DNA of 20,141 bases from Phallusia fumigata (lineage: Eukaryota; Chordata; Ascidiacea; Phlebobranchia; Ascidiidae). Of this stretch, positions 18,101 to 20,141 are shown piece after piece; within the stretch, counting starts at the first letter, position 1; every line of letters begins with the position of its first letter. The position numbers and the translations under genes were made by a program. The stretch covers positions 1 to 20,141 of the forward strand of contig QXVZ01027185.1 in NCBI GenBank assembly GCA_008931825.1. Direction: 5' to 3'. The notes under the pieces were generated by a model. That model had not been told where the DNA came from and ran no database searches. It saw only the letters and a program-made list of their open reading frames with translations.

Positions 18101-19709
18101 GCTATGGTTTTCAGGTCTTCCACCTTCAAGCAACTTTGTAAAATGGAAAGGAGCGGGTACAATACTTCATTATCTGGAATTCGTGGTACATGTCCCTAAA
18201 AAATGTTTTTATGTGCGCTTATGAAAATTAACTCAAGATTTGATCAAATATGACATGATTTAAAAAAAAACAGGAGTTATTTTTACACAATCAAATTTTA
18301 ACATCTAGTTAAAAAGATAAAAGTGTTTTAAGTACAGTTGTATCTGATTTAAGAGAAGATCTTTTTGGCTTGGGAGTTAAAGGTAATGGTTTTGTAGGGT
18401 TCTCTTTTCCTGCAGATCTTGTTTGCGTGGCAAGCTATAAATGAAAAGTTTTTTAAAATACAAGTTTAGTATGTATTTTAGAAAAAGTATGCTAACACAC
18501 CTTTTTTACTTCATCAGGATTATCTTTTAAATCCTTTAAATGCTTGACTAAGTAGTCAACTGGGGTTTGGTCACTGTTTGCACAGGATAAAGTCAAGAAC
18601 AATAAATTGGTCTTGACATCAGTTGATTCAAACCTGCAAAATTTACATGTTTTATGTAAAGTTCACAAATTCACTAAGCTCATTGTATACCAAATAATAA
18701 TCTTCATCGTAACAACCACTTACATTTTTTCTATGTCTGGAATTATTTTGCATGACTGGGTTATTACAAACTCTGCATTTTTTAAGAGATACTCCCAGTT
18801 TTCCACAAACCATCTCCAAGGTTTTGTGCTGTCCTGAAAATACCAACCAACCAAAACGTCCAAGTTCTTATCACCTTAGGGACAAAAACATTTTTAGAAG
18901 TAGTATAAATTGGTTTTGAGACAGTTTTTCCACATTTACAAAGATTTGTTTGTTTAAAAATATCTGTTTATATCAGTTATAAAACTCAATCTTCATATTT
19001 AGGTGTTTTTTTTTAATTTTTGCAACTATATTTACAACATAAAATTTGGCCTAAAAATAAAATGTTGAAGTTGAATGAAATGTGGTTTACTTACCAACAA
19101 TGTGAATGGCACTGCAAAAGTCTTGTTCCCAGGTTTTTAAGGCTCCAATCTTCATAGATTCAGTCAAAACAATCAGGATTTGATTGGGGGTTGTCAGTTT
19201 TTTTACTGCTTCATGAGTGTCTAAAATTAACAAAGACTTTGTTTCCAGTGGGTAAAACACCAAAACTAAGGACTTACCCTTCATAAGGTGTGCATTTAAA
19301 CATTGTGTAACTTTCACTGCCTGTTGTTTGGTGAGATGGTCACTGAGCACAGGTACCAAAGGGGTGAGCTTTTCCTCAATTGCTTTTGAGTACTCTGAAG
19401 TCTTGTCTGGTGTCTATGTAAAACATTTGATGGGTAATTAAAACAATTGTAAATGATTAACTAATTATGTTACAGCTAATTTGAGACTTAATCAAATAGA
19501 TAAAAAATCAGAAACCTGCACACAAAGTTGCCACCTTTTATACAACATACAACAGAACAAATTTCTGGGTTCTGCAAAAAGTGTCTTACTGTAACATGCG
19601 CTGGCGGACTTTCTTCTGTATGACTGGATTGACTGCTCAAATCAAAGCTTTCAGCATGTATGTTACTACTTCCATTGTCATTTTGTACTTCAACACCACC
19701 TTCATCCAT
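1..19709 (-). CDS. RNF213: RNF213-like giant AAA+ E3 ubiquitin ligase, N-terminal part, 44 exons (gene-level entry)
   Basis: RNF213/mysterin is a cytosolic AAA+ ATPase fused to a ubiquitin ligase, known for roles on lipid droplets and intracellular bacteria and for moyamoya risk in people. The identification rests on family-like stretches that read through consistent splices: LMLIAGEAEKGRQDVNRF, HLEWLKATKDFHGSVENSSL, a SAGE..VDRV.CF segment, and YHLNHYNIHQITYLC. Exons 1-44 sum to 6,627 coding bases when one copy of each assembly-duplicated piece is used, exactly 2,209 codons with every phase matching. Vertebrate RNF213 is about 5,200 residues, so roughly the first two-fifths is present. AAA units, RING and RZ finger are outside the window. 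Family assignment is firm; individual exon borders are hand-called from GT/AG sites and frame, without transcript data. Confidence 0.87.
179..223. repeat. 15-base direct repeat across an exon end
   Basis: TTTATCAGGAGGTTT occurs at 179-193 (intron) and 209-223 (end of exon 43), 30 bases apart. Confidence 0.85.
208..511 (-). CDS. RNF213: Exon 43: SEVLVCSETTTKEDVELHLRR segment
   Basis: 101 codons, phase 0 to 1. Reads VTSLIDCVSLEHLGTFLEML, then WPHTFVLGKPNLVVCNANVM, then SEVLVCSETTTKEDVELHLR, which resembles the RNF213 region just before the AAA core. Its last 15 bases are repeated in the intron just downstream (179-193). Confidence 0.87.
512..960 (-). other. Intron 42-43
   Basis: AT-rich, no gene seen. 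Contains a short tandem pair CAGATGATTGTG near 709-733. Confidence 0.8.
961..1136 (-). CDS. RNF213: Exon 42
   Basis: Phase 1 to 0, 176 bp. Reads GFSSDGKTIGVVKDVINNRM, then IIEMIQQNIEDRADGNIGTV and CERYFSRTA. The acceptor GTCCAG gives the right phase; a later TTTAG does not. Confidence 0.83.
1137..1659 (-). other. Intron 41-42 with repeat-like sequence
   Basis: Holds pieces of a dispersed family: GGATGGCTTTCACCATGACA near 1311 and, at about 1448-1600, a block with CCATCATGACCATAACTATC and GGTGCATGGACAAAC. Related text occurs at 11640-11780 and 12270-12420. Confidence 0.65.
1660..1863 (-). CDS. RNF213: Exon 41
   Basis: Phase 1 to 1, 204 bp. Reads EGVESLINKKKKVVRKLVQG, then AAVQEVKNLDLDECYLWALE. 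Three nearby AGs (CATACAG, GAAG, GGGAG) all keep the frame and differ by one or two codons; the best-looking, CATACAG, is used. Confidence 0.8.
2125..2387 (-). CDS. RNF213: Exon 40: YHLNHY segment
   Basis: Phase 2 to 1, 263 bp. Reads WIKYLNEKRAKYYHLNHYNI, then HQITYLCKNLA, a conserved family feature, then QVKCLLSSVFFASFLQGVSY and an acidic end. Confidence 0.88.
2446..2577 (-). CDS. RNF213: Exon 39
   Basis: Phase 2 to 2, 132 bp. Reads CNEQQGRVTVSVFFDDEASA, then TEELQRLTTVLNTAYNE. Ends GA|GTAAGTCC. The 58-bp intron to exon 40 is short. Confidence 0.85.
2578..2887 (-). other. Intron 38-39
   Basis: 310 bases, AT-rich. No gene or repeat recognised. Confidence 0.75.
2888..3137 (-). CDS. RNF213: Exon 38 (D): LMLIAGEAEKG segment
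   Basis: Phase 1 to 2, 250 bp. Reads LPKIVKVDKKDDYFSTDDVV, then LQSRLMLIAGEAEKGRQDVN, then RFIDVLSHVENLTKTYVKL. This is among the most recognisable RNF213 stretches. The acceptor is ATGTAAG|GT, which gives GLPKIV in phase; a nearer AAG acceptor gives a stop. Confidence 0.9.
3365..3563 (-). CDS. RNF213: Exon C, copy 1 (second version of exon 37)
   Basis: 199 bp, same borders as 4894-5092. Reads GDTARHLEWLKATKDFHGSV and ends KSEVINLKG. Three replacement and three silent differences from copy 2. Splices in frame to exon 38. Confidence 0.78.
3730..3947 (-). CDS. RNF213: Exon B, copy 1 (second version of exon 36)
   Basis: 218 bp, same borders as 5259-5476. Intact SAGETPMMVDRVSCF segment. Differs by MEVGDNV and SLETKW and by two silent changes. 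Confidence 0.78.
3948..4456 (-). other. Intron A-B, copy 1
   Basis: Contains a short open frame (IIANLVQLTTFLGKPLCIR) that is also open in copy 2. It is not needed, since exon A joins exon B directly in frame. Confidence 0.7.
4457..4616 (-). CDS. RNF213: Exon A, copy 1 (second version of exon 35)
   Basis: Same length and borders as 6017-6176. Reads GLENSDKLMMSSITDDVVNT, and NPAK in place of NPEK. It needs a phase-0 donor upstream, which exon 34 offers but copy 2 of exon C does not. Most likely the other allele of exon 35; alternatively a mutually exclusive exon. Confidence 0.75.
4676..4676. other. Single N: assembly join
   Basis: One ambiguous base exactly between the two copies of the 1.5-kb block. 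Confidence 0.9.
4894..5092 (-). CDS. RNF213: Exon 37 (C), copy 2: HLEWLK segment
   Basis: Phase 0 to 1, 199 bp. Reads GDTALHLEWLKATKDFHGSV, then INEHGIYAIGGVKKVMPIID, another RNF213 hallmark. Ends KSEVTDLKG. The next exon in frame is exon 38 at 3137, not copy 1 of exon A. Confidence 0.87.
5259..5476 (-). CDS. RNF213: Exon 36 (B), copy 2: SAGE/VDRV segment
   Basis: Phase 1 to 0, 218 bp. Reads IGEVKVMSDLAMISAGETPM, then VDRVSCFLSAVMGFAPLIFD, a strongly conserved RNF213 stretch. Differs from copy 1 at two residues (W for G in MEVWDNV, G for E in SLGTKW). Donor TGG|GTAATA. Confidence 0.87.
5477..6016 (-). other. Intron A-B, copy 2
   Basis: Counterpart of 3948-4456, longer by about 30 bases because of an insertion near 5808-5843. 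Confidence 0.75.
6017..6176 (-). CDS. RNF213: Exon 35 (A), copy 2
   Basis: Phase 0 to 1, 160 bp. Reads VLENKDKLMLSAITDDVVNT then VLVNFMKHENLLKWLMENMK. It joins exon B through a split asparagine. Five amino acids differ from copy 1 (4457-4616) and no silent changes were seen between them. Confidence 0.83.
6255..6356 (-). CDS. RNF213: Exon 34, next to an assembly join
   Basis: 34 codons: FFKLKNIQTTVNAINSLRKV then TGKFPVLDKFV, phase 0-0, acceptor ATCTGTCAG. The frame is open 26 bases further to the N at 6383, so the exon could be longer if sequence is missing there. Confidence 0.68.
6383..6383. other. Single N: assembly join or gap in a short intron
   Basis: Lies in the proposed 53-bp intron 6357-6409. 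No overlap is visible on its two sides, so sequence may be missing here. Confidence 0.7.
6410..6562 (-). CDS. RNF213: Exon 33
   Basis: 51 codons: VRGDSVDVRSLTSDKFLQII then LEDFYEARLATQNFIKICET. Two donors are possible: GCA|GTAAAC (phase 0, used here because it fits exon 34) and AAAG|GTGCAG five bases earlier (phase 1, no partner). The 3' border lies close to the join at 6383. Confidence 0.72.
6810..6979 (-). CDS. RNF213: Exon 32
   Basis: Phase 1 to 0, 170 bp. Reads VKLNDKTDIIISDINDAVSD then ITLSVLRKIVTNKKLFAEV. Acceptor TTGACAG, donor AAG|GTAAAG. Confidence 0.85.
7116..7422 (-). CDS. RNF213: Exon 31: long stalk exon (102 codons)
   Basis: The longest exon in the window, phase 0 to 1. Reads FNNDPERMIKFYADNFDDFK, then LKLVLKKWTATKQLYP ... 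and ends AVVFLKILG. The donor is G|GTGGGC. Helical with no visible catalytic motif. Confidence 0.85.
7481..7605 (-). CDS. RNF213: Exon 30, interrupted by an assembly join (N at 7526)
   Basis: Starts LWNYLTDFKWSGQFQEKWQT and ends FVMLVLPS at GTAAGT. Inside it, 7498-7525 and 7527-7554 are the same 28 bases with two differences, separated by N. Read literally the frame is lost. With one copy, the exon is 96 bases (32 codons, phase 0-0), exactly as its neighbours require. The broken frame is therefore most likely not biological. Confidence 0.75.
7498..7554. repeat. 28-base duplicated contig ends around N at 7526
   Basis: 7498-7525 and 7527-7554 match except at the first base and one C/T. They share CAAGCAAGCTGTCTGCCA. 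The repetition breaks the frame of exon 30. Confidence 0.88.
7679..7794 (-). CDS. RNF213: Exon 29: conserved HKELDGPEVE segment
   Basis: Reads NDYLRAVVDNIQNDYLLETV then FTSAMHKELDGPEVE, close to the corresponding stretch of vertebrate RNF213. The acceptor is taken at ATCAAAG|AA, in phase with exon 28. The more obvious TTTTTAAG seven bases earlier would read IKEN.. but leaves the phases mismatched. Confidence 0.75.
7969..8121 (-). CDS. RNF213: Exon 28: stalk segment, acceptor uncertain
   Basis: Reads AKIGCITDGATHFSYSSWLR then FKNFSCNCKDHMSDIVKTLE. The frame is open further upstream, and CCACAG or CATCAG six bases on both give the required phase 1. Ends at INFG with donor G|GTACTC. Confidence 0.68.
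8122..8750 (-). other. Intron 27-28
   Basis: 629 bases, AT-rich. Both borders are uncertain because the neighbouring frames stay open into it. No other gene seen. Confidence 0.6.
8751..8854 (-). CDS. RNF213: Exon 27: stalk segment, donor uncertain
   Basis: Reads IDVFHGQCQDYLKHVKNLLG then SDILCYYPG. The frame stays open past this point into a hydrophobic run, so the donor had to be chosen by phase: GGAT|GTATCA gives phase 1 and fits exon 28. A later donor is possible. Confidence 0.65.
8917..9008 (-). CDS. RNF213: Exon 26: helical stalk segment
   Basis: Phase 0 to 2, 92 bp. Reads GLSENMLSSYCTFIHHAVEG and TAELKTDIQ. Both borders are typical (TTTTAG acceptor, AG|GTTTGT donor). Confidence 0.83.
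9065..9269 (-). CDS. RNF213: Exon 25: helical stalk segment
   Basis: Phase 2 to 0, 205 bp. Reads LEMGGQVLNLIKPFPWLRGV and later KKLLFFWSELGRRFK. Separated from exon 26 by a 56-bp intron. Confidence 0.87.
9342..9542 (-). CDS. RNF213: Exon 24: helical stalk segment
   Basis: Phase 2 to 2, 201 bp. Reads MVDVLNKIVHGSIDEPECLL, then LPLLQLLG, then FYARWEDFVKKFRDKRF. Donor AA|GTTAGT. Confidence 0.85.
9716..9963 (-). CDS. RNF213: Exon 23: helical stalk segment
   Basis: Phase 0 to 2, 248 bp. Reads LEVQCSLLHQSKNGVTAIRR then LAYFVALAKCNIALRKHFAK. Amphipathic helices with several cysteines; no catalytic motif. Ends AG|GTTATG. Confidence 0.87.
10022..10281 (-). CDS. RNF213: Exon 22: post-CBM20 segment
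   Basis: 87 codons, phase 1 to 0. Contains LRSETKYVYEDIYEKTYTQL and MVKMVQNWLLTRSAGLYIT. The Y-V-Y-E-D segment directly after CBM20 is probably the end of that domain's last strand. Flanked by introns of 74 and 58 bp. Confidence 0.85.
10356..10504 (-). CDS. RNF213: Exon 21: second half of the CBM20-like domain
   Basis: Reads SLTYKYVVLKQGRKQIWES then NRNRYFAP. The Y-K-Y-V-V ... W-E ... N-R signature is the C-terminal half of CBM20, where W and the following strand form a sugar-binding site in characterised members. Phase 2 to 1, 149 bp. Whether this copy binds glycogen is inference. Confidence 0.8.
10606..10697. repeat. Interspersed repeat R1, partial copy a
   Basis: Shares ACATACACTATCAC, ACATTGGGTC and GTTACCTAAG with the fuller copy that follows. 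It lacks the CAGAAACGCATGGG end. Confidence 0.7.
10759..10960. repeat. Interspersed repeat R1, copy b
   Basis: Starts CTAGAAGGGTGGCTTTCCCC, passes ACATTGGGTC and TTTATGGCGTG, and carries AAACGCATGGGTCCCCAC at 10900-10917. The right end is not sharply defined. No coding potential seen, so probably a non-autonomous element. Confidence 0.78.
11123..11640. repeat. Tandem array with TTTAGGGGGCTA boxes
   Basis: Boxes of the type TTTAGGGGG[GC]TA lie at about 11183, 11263, 11391, 11477 (weaker) and 11607. Spacing alternates about 80 and 130 bases, giving a roughly 210-216-base dimeric period. Between boxes GCATGTTCTACAAAC and AATTTCAACAAATT recur. Confidence 0.72.
11640..11790. repeat. Dispersed repeat R2
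   Basis: Contains CACACCACCTTGACCATATC, GTGAAAGTTTCATTCAATTC and AAAGTGCATGGACAATGCAG, followed by an A/G-rich tract. Similar blocks lie at about 1448-1600, 12270-12420 and 12637-12785. Confidence 0.6.
11893..12007 (-). CDS. RNF213: Exon 20: first half of a CBM20-like domain
   Basis: GKFTVEFQAMVTQNLAHGDT then LHVYILHHN. The pattern F-T-V-x-F followed about 15 residues on by G-D-x-L-H-V is how starch-binding CBM20 domains begin. The border used (AG|GTATAA, phase 2) joins exon 21 in frame. The middle of the domain is poorly conserved. Confidence 0.7.
12069..12197 (-). CDS. RNF213: Exon 19: pre-CBM20 linker
   Basis: Phase 1 to 1, 129 bp. Reads THQDQQVIEDRKAAELLAAS then FEDGPSTEWNYDHYSYRKG. An acceptor 18 bases further in (CAACAG) was rejected because its phase gives a stop. 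Function unknown. Confidence 0.78.
12198..13067 (-). other. Intron 18-19
   Basis: 870 bases with two R2-like blocks (12270-12420 and 12637-12785). A plus-strand open frame of 150 codons (12449-12901) runs through the repeats and is not credible. A minus-strand frame (HTYLTMLSNEKAKSV..) after TTGATAG near 12556 could be a skipped linker exon, but no donor fits well. Confidence 0.6.
13068..13113 (-). CDS. RNF213: Exon 18: linker exon changing phase
   Basis: KSNKTPLEPALSLTS, 46 bp, phase 0 to 1 with an A|GTAAGT donor. It shifts the phase needed by the CBM20 part, so unlike its neighbours it should be constitutive. Confidence 0.72.
13207..13269 (-). CDS. RNF213: Exon 17: linker, 21 codons
   Basis: EFYPTEETFSNVKVGKTPND, phase 0-0, 63 bp, the same length as exon 11. 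It follows exon 16 after a 66-bp intron. Acidic/polar, no motif. Skipping keeps the frame. Confidence 0.75.
13336..13365 (-). CDS. RNF213: Exon 16: 10-codon acidic micro-exon
   Basis: EPFENLLDEE between TTTAG and GAG|GTAAG, phase 0-0, 30 bp. Both splice sites are strong and the phase fits, which supports a real micro-exon despite its size. Likely a linker after module 3 and possibly optional. Confidence 0.7.
13366..14057 (-). other. Intron 15-16
   Basis: 692 bases, AT-rich. A short piece near 13800-13870 (CAGTGGGCCTATTGGGTCAA) resembles the 11.2-11.6 kb array. No gene seen. Confidence 0.7.
14058..14178 (-). CDS. RNF213: Exon 15: module 3, last exon
   Basis: Phase 2 to 0, 121 bp. Reads KPWSLVFTVSAIALNNDQMK then FDLTNNALWQKNDSRDE. 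Clean GAG|GTATGT donor. Confidence 0.83.
14788..14941 (-). CDS. RNF213: Exon 14: module 3, W-R-W motif exon
   Basis: Phase 1 to 2, 154 bp. Contains NNPHNTEWRWLVENWKSFSQ (W546-R-W548). The donor GG|GTGCCA is weak but is the only phase-2 site before the in-frame stop that fits exon 15. Confidence 0.8.
14942..15671 (-). other. Intron 13-14 with repeats
   Basis: 730 bases. The 5' genomic half is an R1 copy and 15310-15550 resembles the tandem array, with CCTTTTTAGGGGGTTATTA near 15509. No gene seen. Confidence 0.72.
14985..15145. repeat. Interspersed repeat R1, copy c
   Basis: Diverged copy: AAGGGATTGCTGCCACAATA at its start, then TTTTTATGACATAAAAAC and CAGAAATGTATGGGTCCCCA at 15123-15142. Confidence 0.72.
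15672..15776 (-). CDS. RNF213: Exon 13: module 3, second exon
   Basis: Phase 1 to 1, 105 bp, a little shorter than its counterparts 3 and 8. Reads DVRLENVEINIILKCFKDNA and ends SLKQIG. Confidence 0.85.
15777..16240 (-). other. Intron 12-13
   Basis: 464 bases, AT-rich. No gene or clear repeat recognised. Confidence 0.72.
16241..16370 (-). CDS. RNF213: Exon 12: module 3, first exon
   Basis: Phase 0 to 1, 130 bp, the same length as exon 7. Reads FLLFPMIPLLEECLKSVQVT and ends HIPEG with the split glycine seen in exons 2 and 7. Confidence 0.87.
16594..16656 (-). CDS. RNF213: Exon 11: linker 2, K/E-rich
   Basis: A 21-codon phase 0-0 exon made almost only of K, E, T and S (SGEEKPVKEEKTQETEKKAS), with a clean GAG|GTAAGT donor. 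Likely a flexible linker between modules 2 and 3. Skipping keeps the frame. Confidence 0.82.
16657..17064 (-). other. Intron 10-11
   Basis: 408 bases. Contains CAAAAGGGGCAAATG twice (16950-16964 and 16993-17007). Otherwise nothing recognised. Confidence 0.75.
17065..17179 (-). CDS. RNF213: Exon 10: module 2, last exon
   Basis: Phase 2 to 0, 115 bp. Reads VEGESYQQFLLKLLTSTSRG and then GQLVFAIKAQRAQLK. Closes module 2 at a phase-0 border. Confidence 0.85.
17180..17506 (-). other. Intron 9-10
   Basis: 327 bases. 17350-17480 has fragments like the tandem array (CTAGTGGGCTAACTACTTGG, AATGCACCACAATTGC). No gene seen. Confidence 0.68.
17507..17648 (-). CDS. RNF213: Exon 9: module 2, W-R-W motif exon
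   Basis: Phase 1 to 2, 142 bp. Carries PLENMEWRWLVKHWRYLVVY (W361-R-W363), the second copy of the module motif. Ends AG|GTATTT. Confidence 0.87.
17875..18000 (-). CDS. RNF213: Exon 8: module 2, second exon
   Basis: Phase 1 to 1, 126 bp, the same length as exon 3. Reads NKILLPIFQALHQHPVDKW and ends ..EISQSG at a split glycine. Helical; no recognisable active-site motif. Confidence 0.87.
18066..18195 (-). CDS. RNF213: Exon 7: module 2, first exon
   Basis: Phase 0 to 1, 130 bp. Contains VLYPLLSILQSCLKVEDL, matching the layout of exons 2 and 12, and ends in FLPTG with the glycine split. The following intron is only 65 bp. Confidence 0.87.
18336..18434 (-). CDS. RNF213: Exon 6: linker 1, basic and proline-rich
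   Basis: A 33-codon phase 0-0 exon, LATQTRSAGKENPTKPLPLT followed by a K/S-rich end, probably disordered. The donor is taken as ACT|GTACTT because it is the phase-0 site before the in-frame stop; this is a weak donor. The exon can be skipped without changing frame. Confidence 0.65.
18501..18633 (-). CDS. RNF213: Exon 5: module 1, last exon
   Basis: Phase 2 to 0, 133 bp. Reads MFESTDVKTNLLFLTLSCAN and ends in a lysine- and aspartate-rich stretch. It completes module 1 with a phase-0 border. Donor is AAG|GTGTGT. Confidence 0.85.
18724..18874 (-). CDS. RNF213: Exon 4: module 1, W-R-W motif exon
   Basis: Phase 1 to 2, 151 bp. Contains WYFQDSTKPWRWFVENWEYL with W147-R-W149 in the protein count. 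The same W-R-W-[LF]-V-x-x-W motif recurs in exons 9 and 14 at the same place relative to the exon start. It leaves in phase 2 at AT|GTAAGTG. Confidence 0.87.
19095..19220 (-). CDS. RNF213: Exon 3: module 1, second exon
   Basis: Phase 1 to 1, 126 bp. Reads DTHEAVKKLTTPNQILIVLT and closes in ..IHIVG with the glycine split by the intron, as in exons 8 and 13. The predicted fold is alpha-helical; no catalytic motif is visible. Confidence 0.85.
19278..19413 (-). CDS. RNF213: Exon 2: module 1, first exon (residues 41-86)
   Basis: Helical segment with IEEKLTPLVPVLSDHL, ending at a glycine split by the intron (phase 1, donor GGTAAGTCC). It opens the first of three four-exon modules. Length 136 bp, phase 0 to 1, the same as exons 7 and 12 (130 bp each). 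Confidence 0.85.
19590..19709 (-). CDS. RNF213: Exon 1: acidic, serine-rich N-terminus (residues 1-40)
   Basis: The start is the ATG at 19709, in context GACATGG (purines at -3 and +4), read as MDEGGVEVQNDNGSS. A TTG three codons upstream opens the same frame but is not a usual start. The exon is rich in D, E, S and H and looks disordered. It ends in phase 0 after HVT at a GTAAGA donor. An earlier coding exon cannot be excluded. Confidence 0.7.
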
Positions 19710-20141
19710 GTCAGCCAATGAAAGGTAACTGTACTGCTCAAAATATTAGTAATTTTACAATGTGGACAGATTTTATAATTGATAAACAAAGCATGACAAA
19801 CTGTGAACATAGTGAGTCAGACTTTCAACATAAAATTTGATAAAAAAGTGCAAATTTTTTGTTATGTGTATGAGACATGTCATTCATAAGGAAAAAGATA
19901 CAAAAATTTTTAAATTGAATGTACCACTTACACACATTTTTATTTTTTTATGTTACTATAAAGAAATACATTACAAGCATAACTAGAAGGGTGGCTTACC
20001 ATATATAGACATTCTATATGTACTATTACCAGATATTAAAACATGACACATTCCCCACATTATATTACATTGGGTCTCAGTTACCTGCGCTATTTATGAC
20101 ATGATTGTTTCCGCTGGCAGAAACGCATGGGTCCCCACACA
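19710..20141. other. Upstream region of the gene
   Basis: This is AT-rich DNA 5' of the start codon. An in-frame TAA (19746-19748) lies 13 codons before the chosen ATG. AG dinucleotides between them could serve as an acceptor for a non-coding or short coding first exon further right. I see no clear TATA box or other promoter element. The rightmost 160 bases are an interspersed repeat (separate entry). Confidence 0.5.
19981..20141. repeat. Interspersed repeat R1, copy d, cut by the window edge
   Basis: AACTAGAAGGGTGGCTTACC at its start, then ACATTGGGTCTCAGTTACC and AAACGCATGGGTCCCCAC at the end (20121-20138). Same order of landmarks and same orientation as copy b, lying just upstream of the gene. 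Confidence 0.8.

Noticed and set aside
1..20141. CRISPR arrays, bacterial operon signals, tRNA or rRNA genes
   Set aside because: None seen; the intron structure and repeats are those of an animal nuclear genome.

Overview
The window is animal-type nuclear DNA: AT-rich, dense in introns with GT..AG borders, and carrying several families of dispersed repeats in the introns. It holds one gene, on the minus strand, running from its start codon near 19709 leftwards off the window at base 1. Splicing the exons by hand with consistent phases gives one open reading frame of about 2,209 codons in 44 exons (one copy of a duplicated block counted). The protein is recognisable as an RNF213 (mysterin)-like giant AAA+ E3 ubiquitin ligase. 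Only the N-terminal arm, the linker/stalk and the run-up to the AAA core are inside the window. The AAA ATPase units, the RING finger and the RZ finger must lie further left. I cannot name the species. Base composition, intron sizes (about 53 to 1,390 bp) and high allelic divergence fit an invertebrate such as a tunicate, mollusc or cnidarian, but nothing here decides between them.

Layout from the gene's 5' end (right) to left: 19710-20141 is upstream DNA with an interspersed repeat at the window edge. 19709-14058 codes the N-terminal arm, which is built from three tandem copies of a four-exon module (phases 0-1, 1-1, 1-2, 2-0). Each module is followed by one or more short charged linker exons, and each carries a W-R-W-[LF]-V-x-x-W motif. 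13365-12069 holds small linker exons and the entry to a CBM20-like carbohydrate-binding domain coded by exons 20-21 (12007-10356). A 1.4-kb intron between these two exons is filled with repeats. 10281-6255 codes a long helical region. 6176-2888 codes the best conserved RNF213 segment, and 2577-1 carries on toward the AAA core.

Three single Ns mark assembly joins. At 4676 the N separates two near-identical blocks of about 1.53 and 1.56 kb (3145-4675 and 4677-6235), each with the same three exons. Splicing both in series breaks the frame, while either one alone keeps it. At 7526 the N separates two copies of a 28-base sequence inside an exon, again breaking the frame. Both look like unmerged overlapping contig ends, probably two haplotypes. 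At 6383 the N sits in a very short intron. A reader predicting the protein should use one copy of each.

The most interesting biology is the three-fold exon-module repeat of the N-terminal arm, with its skippable linker exons, and the high share of amino-acid-changing differences between the two versions of the duplicated block.
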